Positions 49,964 through 61,245 of a DNA stretch of 64,000 nt are shown in pieces. The stretch spans positions 248,001 through 312,000 of the forward strand of contig BGKB01000047.1 of the NCBI GenBank assembly GCA_003116975.1, written 5' to 3'. The position numbers and the translations under genes were made by a program. The notes below the pieces were generated by a model. That model saw only the letters and a list, made by a program, of their open reading frames with translations, was not told where the DNA came from and searched no databases. Each line of letters begins with the position of its first letter. Within the stretch, counting starts at the first letter, position 1. Origin of the DNA: Aurantiochytrium sp. KH105 (Eukaryota > Sar > Bigyra > Thraustochytrida > Thraustochytriidae).

Positions 49964-52900
49964 TCAAACGGCCCAAGCGTCAGCATCCTGCTCCTCTTCC
50001 TCCGTGATAAAGGGCTCCGTGATGGACTGAATCATGAGGTCGCCGCAAAAGGGACAGGCCGCGGCAACAAAATTGTCCAACATCGCGAGCTTCTCGCGGT
50101 CCGTCTTGGAAAGTGCCAGACGATCGCCACGGTGCCCTGGCATGCCTGCAGCACGCGAAAGGTCGCTTGCATCACCTTCGAGAGAACCGTCGCCTGGCAA
50201 AAGTGGAACAGTCGTTGCTGCAGACTGGGATTCCATTCCCTCCTGAAGATCAATGTAGGAACGTAGACGCTCCATCTTGTCTTGCTGATCCTTGCCAAGA
50301 TGGCGACCCACTTCACTTAGCAGACACGTCGAGTGAAATGCGTGCGTGCAGGGAAAAACATAAAAGGCTCGCTCCAGTACAGGCATACCACAGAGATCAC
50401 ACGAGTAGTCTGGATTGACAACCATAAAGGTCTCATTCTGCGCGTTGATCTCCTCGCGAATTGCGTCCGCTGCGGTCGTAAACTCATTCATTTCCGACTT
50501 GAGAGAGTCAATCTCTTGCCCGTAGTGCTCGAGTGTACGGCAGATCTCGTCTTTGAGCTCTCCAATGGCAACCACGTCTGGCAAAAACTGCAAGACATCC
50601 TCAATGGTGAGGGCGTCCGACTCAGTCAGAATGAGCAATGCGCGTCTGATAGGGTCAACCTCTGATGCTGCGTCACCCTCGCCCTTGGCATCACCCTTGC
50701 CCTGATGCGCCCGCTCGTGGTCGTATGCAGCAACAGCATCCTTGATCTCGTGCTCGGCGATCATGAGCCAGAGCTTGCGGCGCGTTGCGGCATCCTGTGC
50801 GAGGTCTGCATTGAGCTTGGCAAGTTCAAGATCCACCTTAAGGGCCAGCTCGACGGCCTCGGCGTACAAGCCCAATATGGAGTAGATGTCGACTGCGGCG
50901 TTTGTCTGCTCGTGCTCACTGCAAACGCGCAAGGCGTACTTGAGATCAAAGCAACGGTTTGGCGATTGCAAAAACTCCCGAAGAGCGGTATCGTCCTTTT
51001 GCGCCGCATAGAGAGAAAAGAGCAAATTGTGGATTGCTTCGCTCTGATTGTCCTGGACATTGACGCAGTGCTCAAGATAACGGATCGCTTCAGCAGGGTC
51101 CTTGCCTGCGGGACTCTGCGTGAAGCGGACAATTGCAGGAATCAGCTTGCACGGGTCGAGAAAGCTCGAATCGATCCACGTGTCAACGAGCATTTTCGGA
51201 CAATGCTCAATGAGGTCTGGCGAGTACTTGTAAAAGATATTGACAAAGGCTGCCGGGGGGTCCGCGTTCATTGCTCGCCAAGCTTGGCCTTCAGTCGCCA
51301 AGGTTTCTACCGCTAAATCGTGCCGTCCGCGCAGCGTGTGACGCACTACGACACGCTCGTAATCGCCATTGATCTTGGCATAGGCGAGGAAATCTGCATC
51401 ACGCCCGTGACTTGCAATGAGTTTGTAAATTGCGTCCTTGGCGGGGTGCAACGCGCCAGCGTATTCACCCAAAAAGTCATGAAAGGCAACTTGTGTTTGC
51501 TGTTTCTCGCTGCTCGTCTCCTCTGCGTCGTTTTCGTTATTGTAAGCATCTCTCGGGGTGTCAAGTATCCCGGTCACACCAGACAGGCTTCCTGCTGCTG
51601 TGATAGCCTCGAGGAAAATCTCGACGAGCCACACGGCAATCATGGTCCGCTGCGTGGTCTGCGAAGCGGGGAGCTTACCAAGCTTAAGCAAGAGATAGGT
51701 TCGCAAAGCCGCTCGCTCTTGGTGGTCGATGAAGACGAGGGCGACTTCCTCAAATGAGCGGCGCGACGCGGCAAAATACTGCGCCGCGAGCTGAAATTCA
51801 CCTGCGGCGAGGTGATGATCGGCCCGGAGCGAAAGAACGCGATCCCGTTGCGCGTCCGTCTTGCACTTTTGCAGTGCCAGTTCGAACCTGGTCTCGTCAC
51901 CGGCGCGCGCTTGATCAAGGTACAGTTTCCACACGTGACCATCCTCATTGAGCACGAGGAGACGCTGAATGTCGAGTTTGCTGCAGACAAAGATCGCGGC
52001 GCGCGCAGGATCCCACACGAGACCCAAAGTGGCGCCAAGCCGGCCGGCATCGATTCTCCGCTCGTGTACGACGGACTCGTTTAACTTGCTCAGCACAATC
52101 AGCCACGATGGGTAGAGGAGTACATAATGGAATTCAGTCTCTACAGCAGAGAGAGGTGGTCCAATGAGCTCCTCCCCCGTTGCCGAGATGCGCTGCGGAA
52201 AGTAGACCATGTTGTGACGACTTGTCACCCGCTCGGCAACCGAGGCGCGCTCAAGCGCATACTCGAGCGCTCCAATGTAAAGACCTGCCTCGGAAAGAAG
52301 CATAAACGAGGTCGGTCGCGCGCTGGTCGAGGGTGTGAAGCTTCGTAGCTCCGCATAGGCCATATCGCCTGGGAGCTCGCGAAACGATTGATGCTCTGGC
52401 GCCTCGTACTGCTTGAACATGGCTTCGAGCGTCGGACCACCAATGAATTCGTAAAATCGCGTGAGACGCGCCGTGACGGCCATGACAAACCAGGCCGTGC
52501 CGCCAGATTCGCCCTGTGCAGGAAGTCGCATGACCTCGAGTCCAGACACAGGGATCGACATACCCAGTTGATAGACCTTTTGAATATTTTTCTTCTCCTT
52601 GCTGCCGCGCGAAACGTCGACAGAAATCTCCCAAATGCCACCTCGCGAGGTTCCCAACAACAGAGTTCCCGTCGAATCGCGCAGTTGGTTATCGCGGTCC
52701 CAGCCTACACTCTCGATAACAACGTCTTTGAGCCTTTGGATTGGGCCGCGACCTTTGACAGTGGCAGCGCCTGATGACCCAGAACCCGATGCGACCGAAG
52801 CCGCGGCAGCAGCAAGATTGACATAGTAATTGTCGCCGTTCTCGAGAGACAGAAATGCGTGGAAGCCTCGTGGACACACGAAGCCTTTGTGCACTGGGTT

Positions 52901-53509
52901 GTTCTTGGGGTCGTGCGAGCTGAGTTGGACCTGCACTTTGCGATTGTGCGGCGCGAGCCAGAGCCACACCTGTTCACCTGCACCGTTTCCAGCCGTCACG
53001 ATGAGCAGACTGCTCCCGCCCCCAGCGGCCATGGAACGAAGACTCGATACCCCGGCGCCAAGTCCAATCTTCCAGTCGACTCCCTCGAGTGCAAAACGAG
53101 GCTGCGCCGAGGCATCATCCTCGATGGCGGCGGCGGCTTCCGCCTCATCGACATCGACTTCTTCGCCGCCATAGAGGTCGCCTGCAGAACTCTGCGACCT
53201 GAGGTCATATGTATTGGAAAGGTTGCTGCTCACGGCACGTTGAAGAAAAGGGTTGGTGCCATCGGCGTCTTGCCCTTCCCGGCGCAGTGGCTTCGTCACA
53301 TCATTTTTGCGAACGTTGCTGGCGCTTTGAACGTCGTGATGCGCGACGTTGTGGTCTTCTTCGTCGTCGTCATCTGCGAAGGGATTGCTCGACGTCGGCG
53401 CTGCGCGCTGCGGCTGTGTCGGCGTTGCTCGCGGCGGGGCTCTCGCCGCAGGCCTGGCACCTGCGCGGCGGCCGCTGTCGTCCGCGTTCCAGTCGTCAAA
53501 GAGCGACAT
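49964..53509 (-). CDS. VPS18: VPS18/Pep3, HOPS/CORVET core subunit
   Basis: The ATG at 53509 gives 1181 residues, somewhat longer than animal and yeast forms because of a ~130-residue disordered acidic N terminus (NPFADDDDEEDHN). A beta-propeller (Pep3/VPS18 domain) occupies about residues 140-560, with YAELRSFTPSTS and LGLVWDPARAAIFVCS as landmarks. An alpha-solenoid clathrin-heavy-chain-like repeat region follows (DHHLAAGEFQLAAQYFAASR, DAIREEINAQNETFMVVNP). The C-terminal RING starts with CDLCGMPVLERAFYVFPCTH at about 1035 and ends with CPFCG near 1151, interrupted by a Ser/Gly-rich loop. VPS18 organises HOPS and CORVET tethers for endosome and vacuole fusion. No intron is needed. Confidence 0.93.
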   Translation of the reverse strand: MSLFDDWNADDSGRRAGARPAARAPPRATPTQPQRAAPTSSNPFADDDDEEDHNVAHHDVQSASNVRKNDVTKPLRREGQDADGTNPFLQRAVSSNLSNTYDLRSQSSAGDLYGGEEVDVDEAEAAAAIEDDASAQPRFALEGVDWKIGLGAGVSSLRSMAAGGGSSLLIVTAGNGAGEQVWLWLAPHNRKVQVQLSSHDPKNNPVHKGFVCPRGFHAFLSLENGDNYYVNLAAAAASVASGSGSSGAATVKGRGPIQRLKDVVIESVGWDRDNQLRDSTGTLLLGTSRGGIWEISVDVSRGSKEKKNIQKVYQLGMSIPVSGLEVMRLPAQGESGGTAWFVMAVTARLTRFYEFIGGPTLEAMFKQYEAPEHQSFRELPGDMAYAELRSFTPSTSARPTSFMLLSEAGLYIGALEYALERASVAERVTSRHNMVYFPQRISATGEELIGPPLSAVETEFHYVLLYPSWLIVLSKLNESVVHERRIDAGRLGATLGLVWDPARAAIFVCSKLDIQRLLVLNEDGHVWKLYLDQARAGDETRFELALQKCKTDAQRDRVLSLRADHHLAAGEFQLAAQYFAASRRSFEEVALVFIDHQERAALRTYLLLKLGKLPASQTTQRTMIAVWLVEIFLEAITAAGSLSGVTGILDTPRDAYNNENDAEETSSEKQQTQVAFHDFLGEYAGALHPAKDAIYKLIASHGRDADFLAYAKINGDYERVVVRHTLRGRHDLAVETLATEGQAWRAMNADPPAAFVNIFYKYSPDLIEHCPKMLVDTWIDSSFLDPCKLIPAIVRFTQSPAGKDPAEAIRYLEHCVNVQDNQSEAIHNLLFSLYAAQKDDTALREFLQSPNRCFDLKYALRVCSEHEQTNAAVDIYSILGLYAEAVELALKVDLELAKLNADLAQDAATRRKLWLMIAEHEIKDAVAAYDHERAHQGKGDAKGEGDAASEVDPIRRALLILTESDALTIEDVLQFLPDVVAIGELKDEICRTLEHYGQEIDSLKSEMNEFTTAADAIREEINAQNETFMVVNPDYSCDLCGMPVLERAFYVFPCTHAFHSTCLLSEVGRHLGKDQQDKMERLRSYIDLQEGMESQSAATTVPLLPGDGSLEGDASDLSRAAGMPGHRGDRLALSKTDREKLAMLDNFVAAACPFCGDLMIQSITEPFITEEEEQDADAWAV

Positions 53510-54667
53510 CGCCCTTTGGCTCAGGTGTCGCTGCGCGACCCGGCGCGCCTTTCCTCGCCGTCGGCCAGTCGAGCCGAGCCGAGTCGAGTCGACTCGAGTC
53601 GAGTCGATCAGTCAGTCAGTGCTTTCGCCTGCCGCTGCTCAGACCCGCCACGCTCGCTCGCGAGGCCACGCCGCGGGACCGACGGCCTTGGCAGTCAGCA
53701 GCAGGCAAAAGGCTCTGCAGGTTGGACCACTTCGCGCTATCTTTGCTGTCTTTCTCCTTCTCTTGACAGTGAATAGGGGCCTAGCAGATAAATACAAGAG
53801 CAAGAGAGGGTGGGCGCGACACGAAGAACCAACACACGCACTTGCTGCTACCTGCAGCCGTCATGGTCAGCTCGAAGCCTTCGCCATCCTCGCCGCCTTC
53901 GAGCTCCTCCTCATCCCTCCCTCCCTTCCTCGCCCCTCCTACCTTGCACTCGCGCCTTCGTGTCCTCCCAAGAGCTTGAAGACGCCGGGACACTTGCTTT
54001 TCGTCCCGACCGCTTTTCCCTCCTTTCTTTTCCCCTTTTTCTTGGCTTTCCTTCAAAGTCCAACAAATGGTTTTACAGTTACTACCATGGTTACGTAGTG
54101 GACTTTCCCCTTTTTGTTCCGCTTTTTTTTGTGTTGTGTAGTGGTGTGGTGCTGACGATGCCGCTGTTTTCGGCCGGCCGCGCTTTCGGCACTTTGCGCG
54201 TGCGGCGCAAGTGGACCAAAGCCATAAACCCCACTTGGCGCGCGGCCATTCCCGACTTGCGCGCGCCGGTCCGCGAATGCACCGGCCGGTCGGCCTGCGT
54301 GTCTCCGCGAAGTGTAAGCGGACACGAGTACGCGGCGCGCAAGTGGACTATACCTTGTGCGGGGCGCGATAGTTCACTTGCGGCGCCGCCGGGCAAGTGC
54401 GGCATTTGCTTGGATCGCGCGCGGGGAGCGGCCAGCCAGGCGAGTGCGCGCTCGCGAGCCGCGACCAGATCGCAGTCGACGTCGCTCGCGCGTAGCTCCG
54501 GCGGAGACCCTCGGCCCTCTTTGCGCTCGACGCGTGCCCCCCCCCCCCCCTCCCCCCCCACGCGTTCACGTTCCCCTCTGTTGCGGAAAGCCGTGCAGTC
54601 GTCGGACGCGACGCTCGACGGATAGATAGACCCGAGCGAGGGCAAGCAAGCAAGCAAAGCGAGAAAA
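53510..54667. other. Divergent intergenic region between VPS18 and GARS
   Basis: It contains a GAGTC pentamer array with a central GTCGAC palindrome (53572-53610), pyrimidine-rich tracts (53890-54060), a C14-T-C8 run (54537-54559) and a short AAGC array just before the GARS start (54640-54657). Direct copies of GCGCAAGTGGACxAxAxC occur near 54205 and 54337. No gene is supported. Confidence 0.5.
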
Positions 54668-57044
54668 ATGGCAGACGAACAGGAGGCCGCGCTCAAGGAG
54701 CAGCTCGCCGAGGCCGGCGCAAGGCTTGTTTCGCAGGTAAGTGGACGCCGAGAGCGTCGTTTTCTTGGACAACCAACACCACGTATTTCTACTTCAACCC
54801 TTGGCGAGGCGCCCCACCTTCATCATCTCTTCGTCATCGTCGTCATCATCATCTTCTTCTTCTTCTCTGGAAAACGACGATGGATCGATACGCAGAAGAA
54901 GAGCCGCTACCCCGATCGTGGACCGATTGCAAATAGAACGAGAGGAATACGAACGACAGGAAGAACTCGATGACTGACGATCTAGCCGTGCCTTGAGCAC
55001 AAACAACGTGCACGTGCGTGCCAAAACATATATGTACTTTTGACACGATCCACAGAAGAGTCTCATTCGACAGCTCAAGGCAGATGGTGCTCCCGGTGAG
55101 CAGGTGGCCGCGGAAGTGAACAAGATGAAGGAGGTCCAGGCCGAGGTCGACGCTCTGCAGGCACAGATTTCGGGCCCTGTCTTTGATCGCGACGGCTTTG
55201 ACGATGTCATTTTGCGGCGCATGATCGTGGTGCCCTCGTTCGAGATTCACGGCGGTACGAGTGGCTTCTTTGACTACGGCCCCGTGGGCTGCGCCCTCAA
55301 GGACAACATTGTCAACGAGTGGAAGAAGCATTTTGTCTTGCGCGAGCGCATGCTTCAGCTCGAAGGCACCTGCCTTACTTCGGAGCCCGTCCTCAAGACC
55401 TCTGGCCACGTCGACCGCTTCGTCGACCTCATGGTCAAGGATGACGCAACCGGCGTTTGCTACCGTGCCGATAAGATGCTCGAGGACCACATCGAGAATC
55501 TCATTTCCGCTGACCCCGGCATGGACAAGGAGAAGAAGGAGGAGCTCGAGCTCATCTACCGTCAGGCCGACGCGTATTCTCCGGACGAGCTGCACGAGCT
55601 CATCTCGGAGCGCTTCAAGATTGTGGCTCCCGACACGGGCAACCCGCTGAGCAAGCCTTTCCCCTTCAACCTCATGTTCCAGACGACGATTGGACCCGAG
55701 GGCCACAACCGCGGTTTCCTGCGTCCCGAGACGGCGCAGGGCATCTTTGTCAACTTCAAGCGTCTGCTCGAGTACAACAACGGCCGCACCCCGTTTGCGT
55801 CTGCACAGGTCGGTCTTGGCTTCCGTAACGAGATCAACCCCCGCAATGGTCTCTTGCGCGTGCGCGAGTTCTGCATGGCCGAGATTGAGCACTTTGTCCA
55901 CCCTGACGAGAAGGACCACCCGCGCTTCCACGAGGTCGAGGACGTTGTCCTCACCCTCTTTCCCCAGGACAACCAGCTCACCACGGGCCGTCTTGTCGAG
56001 ATGACCGCTGGCAAGGCTGTCGCGGACGGTGTGATCAACAACCAGACGCTGGCCTACTTTATGGTGCGCACGCATCTCTTTATGCAAAAGATTGGCATTG
56101 ATCTGAAGAAGCTTCGTTTCCGCCAGCATCTCAAGACCGAGATGGCGCACTATGCCTGCGACTGCTGGGACGCCGAGATCAAGCTCTCGTACGGCTGGAC
56201 CGAGTGCGTGGGCCACGCTGATCGTGCCTGCTACGATCTCAAGGTTCACTCCGAGGCGACCAAGGTCGACCTGCGCGCCTCGCGGCCCCTCGATCCTCCG
56301 CAGAACGTTGAATACGCCAAGGTGGAGGCCAACAAAAAGGTTATGGGCAAGGAGTTCAAGCGTGACTCGCCAGCCATTATTGCTTACATTGGCGAAACCC
56401 TCCCCGTCGATGAGGCTTGCGCTATTGGCGAAAAGCTTGCGGCCGGTGAAAAAGTGGACGTCGAGGTCGACGGCAAGACATTCACCTTGACCTCGGAGAT
56501 GATGAAGGTCTCGCGCGCCACCAAGACTGTGCACGAGGAGCGCTTCTTTTGCTCTGTGATTGAGCCCAGTTTCGGTATTGGCCGCCTCGTGCACTCTGTG
56601 CTCGAGCATACCTTTGACATGCGCGGAGAGGAGCTCGTCAAGGAGAAGGGTAAGGTCGATCGCACGCTCTTCAAGTTCCCTCCCGTTGTGGCTCCCATCA
56701 AGTGCGCTGTTCTCCCGCTCTTGCGCAAGGAGCCCCAGGAGAAGCTGGCCGAGACCATTACCGAGACCCTTGTCGATGCTGGCGTATACGCAACCTGCGA
56801 CACGAGTGGTACCCTGATTGGCCGCAAGTACGCGCGCATGGATGAGATTGGTGTCCCCTTCGCCATCACTGTCGATGTGCAGACCCTCGAGGACGGTTCG
56901 GTCACCCTTCGTGAGCGCGACTCACAGGAGCAGGTTCGCATTCCTGAAGTCGACCGTGCCGTCAGCACTGTCACGGCCCTCTGCAGCTCGCGCCTCGAAT
57001 GGGCCAAGGTTGTCGAGGAGTACGGCCTCCTCTCCTCGGCCTAA
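54668..57044 (+). CDS. GARS1: Glycyl-tRNA synthetase with WHEP domain (two exons)
   Basis: Exon 1 is 54668-54736 (23 codons) and exon 2 is 55056-57044, joined in phase 0 with GTAAGT and CACAG splice sites, giving 685 residues. The junction lies inside the N-terminal WHEP domain (residues ~5-60: GARLVSQ|KSLIRQLKADG...VNKMKEVQAEVDAL). The class II catalytic core has motif 2 FRNEINPRNGLLRVREF at about 279 and motif 3 around GIGRLV (530-535). The EPSFGIG context and C-terminal anticodon-binding domain (FPPVVAPIKCAVLPLL) are those of eukaryotic homodimeric GlyRS. It charges tRNA-Gly; the same gene often serves cytosol and mitochondria, but no presequence is visible here. A poly(A)-like AGAATAAAAG lies near 57190. 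Confidence 0.96.
54737..55055 (+). other. Intron of GARS1
   Basis: The 319-nt intron starts GTAAGT and ends ACAG. It includes an ATC/TCG/TCT-rich microsatellite (54824-54868). Confidence 0.93.
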
Positions 57045-57471
57045 AAGGCTGCAGCACCGACAGAGCAAGAAGCCAAGGCAAAGCGTGCTCACATCAGTCC
57101 AATCCATTTGCTTTCCGATCCAAGCTCGCATAAATCAATTGGTTGATCAATCAGTCAGTCAATCAATCAAAGTGAAGCTGAAGCATTATAAGAATAAAAG
57201 GAAAGCCGAAAGAGATCTAACAAAGCCATTTACTACTACTTGCACCTCCAATTGCGACGCATCTGCACAGCTTGCTCGGTAAATCCAGTCTACCAACGAA
57301 AAAGAGCATGACAGACATACAGCTAGCCAGCCAGCCCGCCAACCAGCTGTAAACAGTGCGATAGGAAGTGTGTCGGCCAATACAATCACTTAGCAAGAGC
57401 GATTCTGGAGCTTGCTTGCATCGCATCGCTCGACCCAGTCACGCAGCGTTCTTGTCGTGCGTGACACGTGT
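57045..57471. other. Convergent intergenic region between GARS1 and CPOX
   Basis: An imperfect TCAA/TCAG repeat occurs at 57134-57172. No gene is supported; two 3' UTRs must meet here. Confidence 0.5.
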
Positions 57472-59008
57472 TTACTTTGCGGCCTCAGCCTCTGCCTCTG
57501 AGCGACGCGCCAGCTCGGCCATGATCTCCTGAAAGGAAGCGTCTTCAAGCTCCTTGAGGTCGACGGCCCAGTCGCGGGGGTTGCGCACCACGTCCATGAT
57601 CTTGGCCTCTTCGGTTCCCTCTTCAGGTTCATGCATGTATTCCCAACGCGCCGTAAGCGGCAAGGAGACCAGGATGGACTCGATGCGTGCATTGTCGGGC
57701 GTACTCAGGCCAAACTTCTGTGTCCAGAAAGCATTGTGTCAAAAAAGAAAACGTGGAAAAAGGTCAGTCATTTTCGATCATCAATCATGTCGAGTTGGCA
57801 ACTTGGGGATAAATTGACAAGACAAGACAAGACGAGACGAGACAAGATAAGACAAGACAGGACAGGACAAGATGGGATAAACGTACCGTGCCGCGATCCA
57901 GAACAAGGTTGAACTCCACGTAGCGACCCCGTCGCAGCTGCTGCCATTCCTTTTGCTCCGGTGTGAAAGGCATGTCCTTGCGGCGCTTCATGATGGAAAT
58001 GTACGTCGGCACAAAGCTCTCAAGGCAGTCCTTGGAAAAGGCCATGATCGCCTCGCGGTCCGTGAGGTCCTTGCGCGAGACGGAGTTGGCCGGCCGCTCG
58101 TCGAGATCATCAAAAAAGATGCCACCGATGCCGCGTGACTCCTTGCGATGCTTGATGTAAAAGTACTCGTCACACCACTTCTTGAAGCGGTCAAAATACG
58201 ACGGGTCGTGCTTGTCGCATGCGGCCTTGAGCGCAGAGTGAAACTCGACCGCGTCCTCCTCAAAAAGGTAGCTCGGCGTGAGGTCAGCGCCACCGCCAAA
58301 CCACCACGATTTCTCCTTCGTCTCGGGGTCTTCAACCTGGAAGAAGCGGTAGTTCAGGTGCACGGTCGGGGCCATGGGGTTGTGCGGGTGGATCACCAGG
58401 CTGATGCCGGCCGCGTAAAAGTTTGGCTTGGCACCCTCGCGCAGAGGCTTGCCGCGGCTGCGCATTTGGGACACGGCTGCGGGTGGCAAGGGGCCCTTGA
58501 CAACAGAGACGTTCACGCCAGCCTTTTCGAAAACATTGCCGTCCTGCAGCACGCACGACTTGCCGATGCCACGGTTGTTCGGCCTCTCCCATTCGTCGAC
58601 ACGAAACTTGTGTCCGTCCAAGCCAGAGATGGCGTCGCAAATCTCCTGCTGCACGCGCAGCACGAGGGCCTCGAAGTCGGGGCGAATGTCCTTTTCATCG
58701 TCCGCGGCTGCGTCCTGGGTCTTGACCTCGCCGTCCTCCACGACTTCGATGGCCTCCTTGGCCTCGGGCTCCACCTCGACCGTCTCGGCCGAGGCGGCGG
58801 CCTTGGTATGCGCCCACGAGGGCGAGGACCACCACGTCGCCGCGACGGTGGCGCCGCCCGCAAGTGCCGCTGCCGTCGCCAGCCGCGCGCCGCCTGCACG
58901 CCGCGCCTCCTCCGTCGCGCGAGCCCAGCCTGCGAGCTGCCTCCGCTGCGCGGGCGCGCGCACGAGGTTGCTCGCCGTCCGGGACGCCGCGCGTCTCATG
59001 GCCAGCAT
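57472..59008 (-). CDS. CPOX: Coproporphyrinogen III oxidase, mitochondrial (two exons)
   Basis: Exon 1 is 59008-57887 and exon 2 is 57717-57472; a 169-nt intron with GTACGT donor and CACAG acceptor joins LVLDRGT|KFGLSTP in phase 0, giving 455 residues. The join restores the conserved EFNLxxDRGTKFGL...[12 protein letters not shown] segment. Other family blocks are [45 protein letters not shown] and [13 protein letters not shown]. It converts coproporphyrinogen III to protoporphyrinogen IX with oxygen in haem synthesis. The N terminus is a long Arg/Ala-rich presequence followed by a hydrophobic stretch ([18 protein letters not shown]), a bipartite signal that fits the intermembrane space. An in-frame ATG three codons downstream (58999) is a possible alternative start. 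It is tail-to-tail with GARS1. Confidence 0.96.
57718..57886 (-). other. Intron of CPOX filled by a pentanucleotide repeat
   Basis: About one third of this 169-nt intron (57816-57873) is a GACAA/AAGAC array on plus, equal to TTGTC on the transcribed strand, matching the intergenic array at 6549-6640. Confidence 0.93.
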
Positions 59009-59681
59009 GCTGCTTCGAAGGACCGACGAACGATCGACGACGCCGAAATGGATGGTATCCGCCTCTGCCTCTCCCCGCGTCGCAGCGCCGCGCTCTGCCT
59101 CGTCCGCGCGTGCTCGCTCCTCTCGCTCCTCCTCGCCGCCTCGCGTGGCCGCGCCTCGCGCCTCGCTTTTCTGATCTTCCGATCGATCGATCGATCGAGG
59201 TTTGCTTTGCTTTGCTTTGCTTTGCTTTGCTTTGCTTTGCCTTGCCTTGGATTTGGTGTAGTAGCCTTTATTATGCGGCCTGATGAGTAATGGCATCGTT
59301 TATCACATGGTGCTCGGCGCCATCCACGGCATCGCAAACGTGGCGGCAAGCGACGAATGACGTGGGTGATGCGAGGCGACGTGAAGCGTGTGCATCGAGC
59401 CTTTCCGAGTGCGTGCCGAGTGCGTGAAACCCCTGTGGTGGCGGCGGATGACGCTGCTCTTCGCACCACTGCGCGTCTGGGCCGCCAGCTCGCTAGCTTC
59501 CAGGGCCGGAAGTTGCGCGCAATCGTCCCGGCCTCGAGGATCTTGCGGGGACACAAGAGCATGGACGGCCGGTTCGTGCTGCCACTGGTCGCTGGAGAGA
59601 GGGACGCAAACGGACAGCGTAGAGCTTACCTTGCAGGTGTGGGTTGTGCGATTCCATGACGTTTGATCTATACTTGCCGTG
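59009..59681. other. Upstream region of CPOX with repeats and an ambiguous plus-strand ORF
   Basis: It holds GATC units (59179-59198), a CTTTG pentamer array (59201-59250) and open frames on both strands at 59357-59659. The plus frame (MTWVMRGDVKRVHRAF..., 100 residues) and a minus frame (NRPSMLLCPRKILEAGTIA) both look coding-like, but neither has a recognised domain and I cannot choose. Confidence 0.4.
59201..59250. repeat. (CTTTG)n pentanucleotide array
   Basis: Eight to nine units on plus, that is CAAAG on the CPOX strand, in the CPOX leader or promoter. Confidence 0.92.
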
Positions 59682-60100
59682 TTAGGGTGGTTGGTGACGA
59701 AGGAAGAAGACAAAGCGAGCAACGTAGCAGTTGAGCGGCAAAGCAAGCAAGCAAGCAAGCACGCCTAGATACGAAGGCAGAGGAGTGGTGGCATTTGGAT
59801 GGGGATCAATGCAGCAACCAAGTCGATTCGCCAGTATTCGCTAGAGGGAAAATAAACAACGTGGCCGTTCAATCTATGCTTCAAAAGTATGATGGCCTTT
59901 TGGCTAAGCTGAACGAGCCACCACGACTAGGTGCAGAGAAGCGAAGCCCTTACCGTAATCCCGAAGAGAGCGATCGCCTCGACAAACGCAATGTTGCGCT
60001 TGATGATGGCCTCCATTGAGCGCACCTTGGCCTTCGCAGGGCTATGCTCACGCCGAGATGTAAGGTTTTCGTGCTTAATGATGATGGTGGAGAAGAGCAT
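59682..60100 (-). CDS. Candidate small spliced gene, function unknown
   Basis: Exon 1 (60100-59954) starts with ATG after an in-frame stop and encodes 49 residues with strong coding character, including KAKVRSMEAIIKRNIAFVEA and IALFGIT, ending at ACG|GTAAGG. The best acceptor by pyrimidine tract is TTTATTTTCCCTCTAG (exon 2 from 59840 to the stop at 59682), giving 101 residues with a hydrophobic C-terminal segment (GVLACLLALPLNCYVARFVF). An alternative acceptor (CTAACAC...TATAG, exon from 59667) gives a 62-residue protein ending in a TAA at 59626. I recognise no family; exon 1 is better supported than either exon 2. Confidence 0.35.
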
Positions 60101-61245
60101 CTTTGTCAGCGGCCTTTATACGCCCGCTGCAGGCCGCGACAAGACGTTTGGCGGCTGCAGTCAATGAGGTGGCTGTGGTCAATAGGGGTATACATTGGGT
60201 ACATTCCAGCACTGTTACGTCTCCCTTGGCAAAAGATGCTGGTGCCTCGTTTCTGGAATCGTGCCCAAGTCCCCATTCCCAGCTTAATCACACGATCACA
60301 CCGCACGATGCTGGAACAGCGCCTCCTTAACTGGCCTTCTACTGTCAGTTCGCAAGGCTCCGGGTTCCCTCCTCGTTCTGCCCCTCGTCATTCTAGCTTG
60401 GCGAACGCAGCGCGGAAACTTCTTCGTTTCGCCTTTTCGCACTCGCCAGCCAGCCAGCCAGCAGACCCCCAATCGCTTTCCGGGCGCCAAGACAAACCCA
60501 AGATCCACCCACATCCGCCGCAGCCAGCTGCAGACAGACAAGCCCACAAACACTCCAACACTCCAACACTCCAACAGACAGACAGACAAGCAACCCGTTT
60601 CCCTCCTCGCGCAAGCGCGCCACCCGAGCTCGCTCGCTCGCTCGCTCGCCATACAAGCAAGGCCTCCGAGTCGCCAGGAGCGCTCTCAGCCCTGCTGCGC
60701 CCGGGCCCGGCGCGGGTCGGCGCCGGTTCCTCCTCCGATCCGCGAACGGTCCCCGCCGGTTCCGCCAGGGGTCCGCGCGCGAGTGGCCGAGAGCGGCGCG
60801 TGCACGCAGTGCGCGCGGGCGCGTCCTCGCTCGCGCCCGCGACGCCGACCCCGGCAGCCGCTGCCGCGCACAAATAAACCAACAAACAAACCAACCAACC
60901 AACAAACAAGGTCGGCCGGCGCGAGCGCAGAGCAGAGCAGACCTCGAAGGCGCGCGAGGAGCGGAGCGGAGCGGGCTGAGCCCGTCGGAGGCGCGCTGCG
61001 TCGCCCTGGCTTGCGTGCCTGACTCGCCGGACCATCGCGACTGGCGCGGAGAGAGCAGACAGACAGAGGAATAGAGCACGGAGCAGCGGCAAAGGAGAGC
61101 CACAGACAGAGCCGCAGAGCCACAAGAGCGAGACCGCGGGCGCCGAGCGGGCGAGCGGGCGCGCGCGGAGCTTGGCGGGCGGCGGGCGGGCGGCGCGCGT
61201 GCGGAGGGAGGGGGCGACGGCGAAGGGGCCTCCCGGCGCGGCGCC
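60101..61245. other. Intergenic region upstream of the 61246 gene
   Basis: It is GC-rich with microsatellites: CACTCCAA (60551-60575), GCTC (60631-60650) and AACC/AAAC (60876-60908). Arg/Ser-rich shadow frames cover both strands. No gene is supported. Confidence 0.5.

Noticed and set aside
54849-56609. 586-codon minus-strand frame opposite glycyl-tRNA synthetase
   Set aside because: It is an antisense shadow of a highly conserved gene; its Leu/Val/Asp-rich repetitive composition reflects reversed codons.
58148-59290. 380-codon plus-strand frame opposite CPOX
   Set aside because: Antisense shadow; it runs across the CPOX presequence and repeats and has no homology.
59303-59758. Third exon for the small spliced gene using the acceptor at 59592
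   Set aside because: It would need a 38-nt intron, far shorter than the supported introns (169-329 nt), and the product has no protein-like character.
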